From assembly GCA_963705385.1 (NCBI GenBank), contig OY970075.1:310001-374000 (forward strand): DNA of 64,000 nucleotides, given 5' to 3'. Under the pieces are notes generated by a model, which had not been told where the DNA came from, ran no database searches, and was given only the letters and a program-made list of their open reading frames with translations. Both the position numbers and the translations under genes were made by a program. Of the stretch, positions 28,501 through 35,861 are shown in pieces. Position 1 is the first letter of the stretch; every line of letters begins with the position of its first letter. This stretch comes from MFD02979-c5 sp963705385. GTDB lineage: Bacteria; Bacteroidota; Bacteroidia; Cytophagales; Amoebophilaceae.

Positions 28501-30329
28501 ACGTGGGTAGTGCCCATGATAAGCTAGGAGACCCGAGCAAGGGGCTAGAGTACTTTACGCAAGCCTTTCAGATGAGAAAAGCCTTCTATGGGGATCAAGC
28601 CCACGCTGACCTGGCGGGCTCCCTCACAAACCTGGGGGTTGCTTATGAGAAGCTAGGCGACGTGCCCAAAGCACTCTTGTACTATGAGCAATCTCTTCAA
28701 ATGAATAAGGCGCTCTATGAGGACAAAGCTCACCCCGACCTGGCGACGTCCTTGGGTAACCTGGGGAATGCCCACAAGGCGCTGGGCGAAGCGCGCAAAG
28801 GGCTTCAGTACCAAGAGCAAGCTCTCGAGATGAGGCAGAAGCTCTATGGGGATCAAGCCCACCCTAATCTGGCGCTTTCCCTCAATAATGTGGGGATTGC
28901 CTATGAAGGGCTAAGAGACTTGCACAAGGGGCTGGAGTACTTTGAGCAAGCCTTTGAGATGAGACAAGCGCTCTATAGGGATAAGGCCCACCCTGACCTG
29001 GCAAGTTCTCTCATGAATGTGGGAGTTGCCTATGAGGAGTTAGGCGACGTGCAAAAAGGACTTATGTATCAAAGGCAAGCCCTTGAGATGAGACAGAATT
29101 TCTATAGAGATCAAACCCACCCCGACCTAGCAAGGTCCTTCATGAATGTAGGGGTTGCCTATGCGGCGCTAGGCGAGGCAAAACAAGGACTCGCGTACTA
29201 TGAACAAGCCCTTAAGATGTATAAGAAGCTCTATGGGGATCAAGCCCACCCCGATCTGGCGACGTCTCTTAATAATATGGGTAGTGCCTATGCGGCGCTA
29301 AGAGAGTTGCAAAAAGCGCTCCCGTATTTTGAGCAAGCGCTTAAGATGAGGCAAGCCCTCTATAAGGGCAAAGCTCAGCCCGATCTGGCGGTTTCCCTCA
29401 ATAACCTGGGGGTTACCTATGCGGCACTAAGAGACTTGCACAAGGGGCTGGAGTACTTTGAGCAAGCCTTTGAGATGAGACAAGCACTCTATAGGGATAA
29501 GGCCCACCCTGATCTCGCGAGTTCCCTCATGAGCCTGGGGATTGCCTATGAGGCGCTAGAAGAGTATACAAAAGCCAAGCAGCACTATGAAGAGGGACTT
29601 ATGATCAGCAACAAGCTTCCTGGTGAAGCACATCCCTACATCCAGACATTCACTCAAAAGCTGGGTAGGCTTGTGAATCAATGCTATGTGGCGGCAATAA
29701 AAGCCTATGCGCAGCATGATGTATCAGGGGTCATACGTAATTATGAAGAACTCCTTCAGATACTACCTGCAGCAAGTAGGGATACAAAGAGAAGCATCTG
29801 CCAAGACCTAGGATGTATGTATCACGTAGCAGCACTGCACGCTACTGAAGAAGCAGTGAGGGAAACATACCTTAACAAAGCGACCGCTGCTTTTGAACAG
29901 GTACTAGCATGGAGGAGTGATACAGTAAAAGCAGGTTTATGGACAGATTATGGCAATTTCCTGCTCGCTACAGCCCAGCTAGCACAAGCCCATAACTACC
30001 TCATACAAGTTATTGACAGTGGAGATACTCAGAGCGAGCTACGCTATGGCTTGATAGAGCAAGCAACGGTATCGCCTTTGTTACAAGCGTGCATTGATCA
30101 GAATGAGCAAGTGCAGATACGCGCTATCGATTATGCTTATTATCTGCTGATCTTTCACTACGAGGAATTTGCACAAGCAGGCATTGCCTTAGCCCAAGCA
30201 CGAGGCACCTATCTAGGGTCCTATAGGGAAAGGATCAGGGCCAGCGCAGGCCAGCCAGGCAAAGAGAAGCAGGATGCGCTTGCCTATTTTCTCTTAGAGA
30301 GCCTCCAGCAAGCACTGGGGGATGAATGA
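25536..30329 (+). CDS. Giant lipoprotein with nucleotidyltransferase-like domain and TPR array (copy 1)
   Basis: 1597 aa. The N-terminus is a lipoprotein signal (AIMLLLSMALQSC, lipobox LQSC). Residues 30-150 are Pro/Ser-rich; 150-470 are helical with a module also found, repeated, in copy 2. Near 540-565, GLGSMALQQMTPYSDLEFAI resembles the G-S...D-x-E active site of GlnD/DUF294-type nucleotidyltransferases, followed by GINFDLGGKTPLG and helical parts to about 900. Ten kinesin-light-chain-type TPR units of 43 residues follow (consensus ALEMRQALYGDKAHPDLA then SLNNVGVAYEALGD), plus a partial unit and a helical tail of 230 residues. Function is unknown. The lipid anchor, the possible nucleotide transfer to a protein and the TPR scaffold suggest a surface or exported protein acting on partner proteins, but that is inference. 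Confidence 0.85.
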   Translation: MYNQFQKFIAIMLLLSMALQSCTSNLKLDTGAAVSQPQASKKPLRRLVGGEQHPQDKPMSISAPSEKVPAVPAAAQITPATPLSTDLSPSSSPHHPAAPPFPRTVLHNPRLSQGTAITQPSKDSLKAQAMRSAQPTQRPSAPLAKDEAAGAARVQHLTASGGKEVALYQKERQWQAQVTERIGDAHRQVVLPVVCAPDCEVAALLRYEAGRVAQLLHVAKQGLDEFVYVGRQGLLGGMMPGVEEHKEEFPQEQSAPRGSLLELGLLEHQGPTAVEQAQSNIESFKEAIEEGYGLLLSLETADLQVIEKLFSDLEQWLQEEQLCVPTAGEESVQEYIIRLREDDSLNWGDHRDRLTALLARAYAQVLKRAVSTSLLKGPSNLSHEEKQRLAMALGQLAAFHQAQGSQIGDLSLYTDAAILYQHMLQVCEGEAEKVYRGLAEIKAAMIAKCKPEKATLSSRATSDELQEEIARDKQILQDLRVEAKRRVAELEAAEMSDEALYIEESKALFAEIAQRVGAFLARLYQESEDKLGPAPCKYTVMGLGSMALQQMTPYSDLEFAILMEDNESQEVLAKQREYLRQLSHLVHLRVINLGETVVPRSKYGVSLDYLGKRGINFDLGGKTPLGRSDKKYELIQPVAGMMRYLRNEGHKMEHMDKLLPFILERTCCVHGDPGLHAAYVAQKSAFFARAQTEQGIPVYQARALQKLLEGVVEMNYSKPGPGIAKPRQPGDLADFEPKFESGDEGRLYDVKQEIYRLPDRLLCRLAMYYGILPESGWDAVEQLWARGIISEAAAGHLGYAVSFATLLRLRTYLHHGEQKEEMAVLSGMRKGPTQQVVSQSFALDVAALEVGGSLFKYYYTALPLHQRMKDFFNKVKSHEQLLEEQAAVSFFQSEAFYNDDDWIKGMICTRLMQYKEGIRCYEKAIERDRAVYGDKPHPYVAMFFNNLGLAYEALGEVQQALQYQERSLDMKRAVYGDKAYPDVAATLNNVGSAHDKLGDPSKGLEYFTQAFQMRKAFYGDQAHADLAGSLTNLGVAYEKLGDVPKALLYYEQSLQMNKALYEDKAHPDLATSLGNLGNAHKALGEARKGLQYQEQALEMRQKLYGDQAHPNLALSLNNVGIAYEGLRDLHKGLEYFEQAFEMRQALYRDKAHPDLASSLMNVGVAYEELGDVQKGLMYQRQALEMRQNFYRDQTHPDLARSFMNVGVAYAALGEAKQGLAYYEQALKMYKKLYGDQAHPDLATSLNNMGSAYAALRELQKALPYFEQALKMRQALYKGKAQPDLAVSLNNLGVTYAALRDLHKGLEYFEQAFEMRQALYRDKAHPDLASSLMSLGIAYEALEEYTKAKQHYEEGLMISNKLPGEAHPYIQTFTQKLGRLVNQCYVAAIKAYAQHDVSGVIRNYEELLQILPAASRDTKRSICQDLGCMYHVAALHATEEAVRETYLNKATAAFEQVLAWRSDTVKAGLWTDYGNFLLATAQLAQAHNYLIQVIDSGDTQSELRYGLIEQATVSPLLQACIDQNEQVQIRAIDYAYYLLIFHYEEFAQAGIALAQARGTYLGSYRERIRASAGQPGKEKQDALAYFLLESLQQALGDE
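28304..29640 (+). repeat. TPR-coding tandem array, 129-bp period, copy 1
   Basis: Ten units of 129 bp plus a partial one. The segment at 28914-29010 recurs almost unchanged at 29430-29526, exactly four units later, while the units between differ; this points to recent recombination inside the array. Confidence 0.85.
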
Positions 30330-30411
30330 GCAGAACAGGAAGCTTAGGGTAGCAGGGCAAGAGTCAGCCCATTGATTCACCAAGGGAGGGGATACAGCTT
30401 CCATAACAAGG

Positions 30412-30717
30412 ATGCCTTACGAGGCCTTTGAAAAAGATCTGCACGATCTCGAAGGCAACCCGCTCATCTGCTGGATGGCCCAGAATGCGCTCGTCACTCC
30501 CCTCACACAAGTATTAAAAAGCTAGGCTGGAATCCCTAACCTGGCCAATAAGCGTGGCGTCTATCCCCTGCACTATGGGGCAGTGAAGGAGGGACCCTGA
30601 CTAGGTGCTTGCTTGATGCAGGCGTACATCTCTTTGTGCAAACGCCTAATAAGGGCAACACGCCTGCTCAGTTAGTTAGGAGCAAGAAGCAAGGTAAGCA
30701 CGCTAGCCGTGCTACTC
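30412..30717 (+). pseudogene. Remnant of an ankyrin-repeat protein
   Basis: The frame from ATG at 30412 reads EGNPLICWMAQN, is broken by a TAG at 30523-30525, then continues ANKRGVYPLHYGAVKEG, a clear ankyrin repeat. After another stop and a frame change the text resumes CLLDAGVHLFVQTPNKGNTP, a second repeat. At least one stop and one frameshift make it non-functional. The next 120 bp are open in yet another frame (GLSFTDAASFEANYQAYVQG) that I do not recognise. Confidence 0.7.
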
Positions 30718-30833
30718 CCTGACGTAGAAGGGCTATCTTTTACAGATGCAGCCAGCTTCGAAGCCAATTACCAGGCCTATGTCCAGGGTATTGGTACCCA
30801 TCCTGCCAGTGCTGCAGGTAGGATACCTGGTAA

Positions 30834-31082
30834 GGCCTTTATGAAAGCATGGAAAAAGACCAGCACGGAAACGTAGTGCAGGGCAATGTAGCTGCCCTAG
30901 CTACGCAAAACAGTATGATTAAGAGTATAGAAGATACGCTCATTGCCACCTATAGTGTAGCAGACCTCATCATTGTACAGCACGACCATGTAGTGATGAT
31001 TTGCTCGAAAAACCAAGCACAAAAAGTCAAGGTACTTGTAGCGCACATTAAAACTATCCAGGTACAGGAAGTGGATCTGTGA
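30834..31082 (+). pseudogene. manC: C-terminal remnant of mannose-1-phosphate guanylyltransferase
   Basis: About 82 residues: LYESMEKDQHGNVVQGNV, then a stretch through TYSVADLIIVQHDHVVMICS and a short tail. In ManC/GMP proteins this is the end of the nucleotidyltransferase domain (SLYE...KDENGNV, then the conserved D-x-I-V-V strand and the Vxx(L/I)C strand). The active-site N-terminus (GGxGTRLWP) is missing and the frame is closed by a stop at 30831, so this is a fragment of a GDP-mannose synthesis gene. Confidence 0.72.
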
Positions 31083-31088
31083 GCAGCA

Positions 31089-31497
31089 TCAGACATTTTT
31101 TGCCCGAACACCTTGCGTATATCTCCTAAAGAGGAGTACCACTGTGCGCGTTCCCTGTTCGCTACAAACTGAGCAATGAAGAATACTGCACTCATACAGG
31201 AGCACCAACGGAGCAGTAATTAGAAGCTGGCTCATCACATTGGGTGGGGTGATGATAGCTGCCAAGTTCAGGATTAGCCATACTTGCATGTCTGCGATAA
31301 GTACGCACGCTGTGTACCGTAACAATGCTTACCTTAGCCAGGAACAGCTACAGGAAGTAAAACATGAATGCACAGCCTAGTGCTAGGGTAACAACCGTAG
31401 ACATGTAAGAGACAATATCAAACCTATTTACAATGCTGGGATCTAATTGATAATTGGCCAGGAAGTGGGTGACCAAAGGTGTGATAATGTAATAGCC
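31089..31497 (-). pseudogene. tatC: Remnant of twin-arginine translocase TatC
   Basis: Minus-strand text in three pieces: [18 protein letters not shown] to MFYFL, then a TAG at 31348-31350; AKVSIVTVHSVRTYRRHASM; and, in another frame, LAAIITPPNVMSQLLITAPL with VLLYECSI. These match the third to last membrane segments of TatC, including the conserved AIITPPDxxSQ and P-L-x-L-L-Y-E motifs. The N-terminal third is absent, replaced by the glyA fragment at 31498. Stop and frameshift show that it is dead. Confidence 0.85.
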
Positions 31498-31946
31498 AAT
31501 TTCCAGTCAATAAGACCTGTCTCCTTATTGAAGCCATAAGAAGAAGCTTGATACAGTTTGCTAGAGAAGTTCACAGGCGATCCATACGTCAGGTGGCCTC
31601 CGTGTGCCAAGTCAAAACCCTAGATCTTATCGCCTGGTTTAAGGATGGCTATCATCACCGCTGCATTGGCTTGCGTTCCTGAATAGGGCTGCACATTGGC
31701 CCGGGCCGCATGGAACAATTTTTTTGCCCGCTCTATGGCCAGCGTCTCTATCTCATCGACCACCCTACAGTCTCCATAATACCTTTTTCCTGGAAATCCC
31801 TCTGCATATTTGTTGGTCAGCACACTCCCTGCTGCTTCCATCACCTGTTTAGAGACAAAATTCTCAGAAGCAATCAACTCCAGGCTTTGTTCTTGTCGAT
31901 GCCCTTTTTCCGCTATCAGATTAAATAGGGGATGGGCTTTCGGCAT
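31498..31946 (-). pseudogene. glyA: N-terminal remnant of serine hydroxymethyltransferase
   Basis: The first 108 codons are well conserved ([49 protein letters not shown]), then a TAG at 31620-31622, after which the same frame continues [20 protein letters not shown] to KETGLIDWK. It stops abruptly at 31498, where tatC text begins on the same strand. The PLP-lysine region and the entire second half are missing. GlyA normally has about 420 aa, so one-carbon metabolism must rely on another source or another copy. Confidence 0.92.
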
Positions 31947-32066
31947 TATGCATGTGGTTTAGAAGCTCAGCAACGAAGGTAAGCAGCAACAAGTCAGGAA
32001 GCTACGTGATGTGGTATCTCTGTAATCACTAGGCAAACTTGTGGCAGTTTGATGGATTTCTTTGCT

Positions 32067-35000
32067 TTACCGCTTTTTCATCACTGCGGCAATAAGCTCT
32101 TGTAACTCTTCTTCAATCTGTTTGAGACCTAGATACTTAGCAATAGGCACAAAGAAATGCAAGGTCTCCTCTGCTATCTTTTTTTGCTTGGCCAACTGAG
32201 GGTGGCCTTCTATGGTACGTACGTTGTGTGTACGGTCTGCCAGCTTCACCTGTAGCACACGTACATCTGTTTCTTCAAGGAGTTGTCGAAGGTTTTCATG
32301 GGCATCCATGCTGATCCGATGGAACTGACCATCCAGGTGTGTTAGCTTATTGACAATGGCTGCCACATCAGGGCCAAAGACCACCCCGATCTCTGACAGC
32401 GTCAGTGGAGTGTCTTCTACAGTATCATGGAGCAAGGCTGCTAGGATCGCTGCCTGGTCCTGGGTATAGCTTAGTAATATTTCTGCGACAGCTATAGGAT
32501 GTAGATAAAAAGGTTCTCCTGACTTCCGCTTCATAAGACCATGATACTTCTTGATATACATGATGGCTTTTTCTGCTAATTCCATATTCATGGAGGATTC
32601 ATTTTGAAGCTTTGTTAGCAGCGCAGTCTCTTCTGGAAGCACTATTTTGGATACCTCTTCTATGCTACCTACCCCCATTTGTGGGAGGTCCATCATACTC
32701 GGCCTCACTTCACGCAAGTGCATTGGAATAACGTAAACTTGGGTAAGTGCTTCTTCGTTCTCTTTTATTAATTCTACAGTTCCGTAATGGGCATCTACAA
32801 TGTGTTGGTTATCTAGGAGAGGCCAATCTTGCATGGATTGTGGAACTTGTAAGGAAGGGTTTCCTATTGTGCCCATGTACAGTGTTTTAGGTTCTGGTAG
32901 TATATCGGTACTGCTGATTGTAATGCAGAGGGCAGGAATTTCTTTGATGTAATTCTTGACTGAAGGAATCGGATAGCCTAAGGTCGTTTTTTGAATGCCT
33001 AAAAGGACAGGCTGCTGAGCACTATTGTTCTGCTGGGCATAAAGCAAGGCATTGACAAGCAGTTGTTGAATTTTTATTGGGTCACACTGCAACTCTTGGA
33101 TATTAGCCCTGTTCTTAATGCGTGGCTGTTGCTGTGTGGATTGTATCTTTAGTACAGCCAATGCTTCTGCAAGAAGATTATCTATAAGCACAGTATCTAC
33201 CTTTAGCTGGAGGTGACCTTGTACGCGGTAAACAACATTCTGTAAATACAGCATGGTATTTTGGAGGGCCTGATGGGCTTCTTCTAAAGCATGGCGAACC
33301 GGGGTGAGCTGTTGAGGAGCACTTACCCGCAGGGCTTGTTGCGAAAACGTTTCTACCTTTTTCCTGACCGCTTCTAATACAGTGGTGCCTGCAGTGGAGA
33401 CTTCAGAAAAAAAGCGTGCTTCATGATTTAGCGCTTTAACAAGCTCGTCTTGGCTCACCCTACGTTCTGTAGTGAGTAGCTTGTTATGCCTTTCTAACGT
33501 GTTATAGGCTTGTTTGTATTTAAAAAGAGCAATCAAGGAGCTGCTGCAGAGCAATAGCCCGTAGACAAGCTTAAATTGCAATGGTCCCATGGTTCCTGGC
33601 AGGCTAGGAAGACCTGTATATTGCTGAAACAAAAGCACTGCTAACAAGCTCCCTGCTATAAGCATACTGATTGCCATGGGCATACTGAGAAACAGAACAG
33701 TCACAACAAAATTAAGCATCAAGAGCATCAATTGTGGCAATCCAAAGCCACTGATGATGGCGAGCATGGCCCCCACGACAAACAAAGTGTAACCAATACT
33801 AGCAGGCCATATCCAAGTCAGTAATTTTTTGGCTCTTAAGCCTTTTGGCCAGATAGGAAAAGCCAAGAAGAAGGTGGTGGCCAAGGTGACGGAATATTGC
33901 AGCCCTTTGTAGAGACTTGGATATAGCCTGGCGACTTCTTGGGGTAGGAGGTATAAAGAAGCATAAGTAGTTGTGAAGATGTAAAAAGCCAATAAGAGAT
34001 AGGCTTGGTCTTGCTTAGGCAAGAGGTTTTCTAGGTAGGGCATAAGCTGAAATTGCCTGAGGGCTTCTCTCCATTGCTTCCACTTACTACGGGTATCTTG
34101 TGTATGATAGAATGTGGGCAGAGGATTATGTCCCCATCCTCCTTGTTCACCCAGTAAGTAGTGTGCTCCCATCATCACTAAAAAGTTGACGAACATACCT
34201 GGAAAGAAACTGTTCACACTTTTGAAGTAGAGTAGGCAGGCAAGGGCTGTTGTTGCCCCGGCCCCCATAGCCATAAGTACCACCCTTTTGCTAGTTTCAA
34301 AGCCAAAGATGGCTAGTAGCATGGGAATGACCACAATGGGCACATAAAAGCAAGCAGAGCCTAATATTATGGTCAATATATTTTGCACTTTCAGGGTTAG
34401 GAGCACGGCCAAAAAGCCCAATATGAGCGTAGCCCATTTGGCTGTGTTGAGTGAGCGTACTTTTTGGATTCTTAACGGAGGCAGGATGTCATTGGTAATA
34501 ACCACAGCACAGGAGTTGAGTGCTGAGTCTGCGGTAGACATTGCTAGGGCAATGATCCCTACACACAAGAAGCCCCTGAGACCTGGGTAGGTATAGGTAT
34601 TGACTATGTGTTGCACCAGCTTGCTAGGGTCAAGGCCTGGTTGATCTACCAAGAGCAGAATAGCAATCCAGATCATACATAGATCTATTGCTAAGTCTAT
34701 TAGAGTTGCATAGCCTATTGAGCGCTTGACCTGTCCCACATCCCGTGCCATAACCATGCGTTGAAAAAGTTCCGGGGGGAGCGCAGGTGTCATCAAATAG
34801 CACATGAGGATGAGGGTTCCTTGAAACTCTGGAGTCCATCTCACCACCTCTTTAAAACTGAAGGACGGGTTGGTAGTAAGCATGTGAGCTACTTGATGGG
34901 GATCTTTGAGGTTATGCCAGATCACCAAGGCCAGGACAGGGAGCAAGGTACCAAAAGTGAGGAACTGGATGACATCTGTAAAAGTGACGGCCTTCACGCC

Positions 35001-35555
35001 CCCAGAAGTGGAATAAAGAATAATGATGGTAGCAGCAATGATGGTTACCACCTCCTCGTTGAAGAAATTACCTGCGCTGCTGTATGCGTTACCATGGTAC
35101 AAGAAAATGGTTAATATTCTAGAGATCGCTTTAAACTGTACGGCGATATAGCCTATGGTCGACAACACAGTGCTGATGCCCGCAATGGCTTGCACCTGGT
35201 TGCCATATACTTTTCCGAGTAACTCTGGCACCGACACATTGTTCAAGAACTTGCCCATGCGCGGACCAATCACGTTTCCGGTAATTAATAGCCCTGCTGT
35301 GCACCCTATGATTATTGCTATCACATAATAAAGTCCCGTACTGTACGTTTGCTCTAGACAGACGAATAAATGACTCCCTGACATCCAGGTAGCCACAATG
35401 GTAGCGGTGAGGGTGGCAGTAGAGAATTTCTTATCACCTATGGCATATTCTTGAAAAGACTTGCTTTTGCCTCGGTACCGAAAGCCTACGATGATGTTTA
35501 AAACTAAGAAACCTAATAAGATGAGAAGGTCTAAGGTGTGGGATGTTGTTGCCAC
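32067..35555 (-). CDS. Sodium:solute symporter fused to kinase-like segment and RelA/SpoT-type HD hydrolase
   Basis: 1162 aa in one frame. Residues 1-480 form a PutP/SLC5-type symporter with about 13 membrane helices (FLVLNIIVGFRYRGKSKSFQ at the start, ATWMSGSHLFV, STSGGVKAVTFTDVIQF, ALAMSTADSALNS). Residues 520-690 add more helices. A cytoplasmic part follows with a kinase-like dimerisation helix (LNHEARFFSEVS near 710) and an N-box-like stretch (CDPIKIQQLLVNALLYAQQN near 830), but the G1/G2 ATP loops are degenerate (ISSTDILPEP instead of DxGxG). Residues 990-1162 form a (p)ppGpp-hydrolase HD domain: RKSGEPFYLHP, ALLHDTVEDT (metal-binding HD) and VKLADRTHNVRT. No synthetase domain follows. 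Symporter-kinase fusions such as CbrA are known; a ppGpp-hydrolase output is not one I recognise. It is the only intact gene between the inverted TPR genes. Confidence 0.88.
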   Translation of the reverse strand: MATTSHTLDLLILLGFLVLNIIVGFRYRGKSKSFQEYAIGDKKFSTATLTATIVATWMSGSHLFVCLEQTYSTGLYYVIAIIIGCTAGLLITGNVIGPRMGKFLNNVSVPELLGKVYGNQVQAIAGISTVLSTIGYIAVQFKAISRILTIFLYHGNAYSSAGNFFNEEVVTIIAATIIILYSTSGGVKAVTFTDVIQFLTFGTLLPVLALVIWHNLKDPHQVAHMLTTNPSFSFKEVVRWTPEFQGTLILMCYLMTPALPPELFQRMVMARDVGQVKRSIGYATLIDLAIDLCMIWIAILLLVDQPGLDPSKLVQHIVNTYTYPGLRGFLCVGIIALAMSTADSALNSCAVVITNDILPPLRIQKVRSLNTAKWATLILGFLAVLLTLKVQNILTIILGSACFYVPIVVIPMLLAIFGFETSKRVVLMAMGAGATTALACLLYFKSVNSFFPGMFVNFLVMMGAHYLLGEQGGWGHNPLPTFYHTQDTRSKWKQWREALRQFQLMPYLENLLPKQDQAYLLLAFYIFTTTYASLYLLPQEVARLYPSLYKGLQYSVTLATTFFLAFPIWPKGLRAKKLLTWIWPASIGYTLFVVGAMLAIISGFGLPQLMLLMLNFVVTVLFLSMPMAISMLIAGSLLAVLLFQQYTGLPSLPGTMGPLQFKLVYGLLLCSSSLIALFKYKQAYNTLERHNKLLTTERRVSQDELVKALNHEARFFSEVSTAGTTVLEAVRKKVETFSQQALRVSAPQQLTPVRHALEEAHQALQNTMLYLQNVVYRVQGHLQLKVDTVLIDNLLAEALAVLKIQSTQQQPRIKNRANIQELQCDPIKIQQLLVNALLYAQQNNSAQQPVLLGIQKTTLGYPIPSVKNYIKEIPALCITISSTDILPEPKTLYMGTIGNPSLQVPQSMQDWPLLDNQHIVDAHYGTVELIKENEEALTQVYVIPMHLREVRPSMMDLPQMGVGSIEEVSKIVLPEETALLTKLQNESSMNMELAEKAIMYIKKYHGLMKRKSGEPFYLHPIAVAEILLSYTQDQAAILAALLHDTVEDTPLTLSEIGVVFGPDVAAIVNKLTHLDGQFHRISMDAHENLRQLLEETDVRVLQVKLADRTHNVRTIEGHPQLAKQKKIAEETLHFFVPIAKYLGLKQIEEELQELIAAVMKKR

Positions 35556-35861
35556 AGATGAATGAGTTTAGATGATGTTACTGTTTAATAGCAATCGACG
35601 TACAAAAAAATGGATAAGAGTACTAAGCCTAATTAGACTATTCTTACGCACAAATACTAGCAAAAGAAAAGACAATTGCAAATATAATGCCTGTAAAAGC
35701 CTAGGGTGGGAAAGCTGTACGTGACAATACTGCTAAAGAAATTCCTGATGTATCACTCTACTGCTGCCAATGCTTGCGAAGCCGTGCCGGCGAGGTACAA
35801 GACTGCAGGAGTATTAATTTCCCTAACCCATCCCCGCTACCCTAAAAGCTTACTCTGCTGC
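35556..35861. other. Non-coding stretch upstream of the symporter-HD gene
   Basis: About 300 bp between the second TPR gene (ends at 35862) and the symporter-HD start at 35555, both on the minus strand. I see no gene. A frame on the plus strand (35706-35978) is antisense to the TPR gene end and resembles nothing. Confidence 0.5.

Larger units (their letters stand above)
25138..30329 (+). repeat. Left arm of a large inverted repeat (TPR lipoprotein gene plus leader)
   Basis: Leader and gene are homologous to the reverse complement of 35862-42522. Identity is highest in the leader, the signal peptide, the nucleotidyltransferase domain and the tail; 29601-29646 and 36545-36590 are identical over 46 bases. 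The TPR arrays differ in unit number. The arms enclose about 5.5 kb. Confidence 0.85.
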
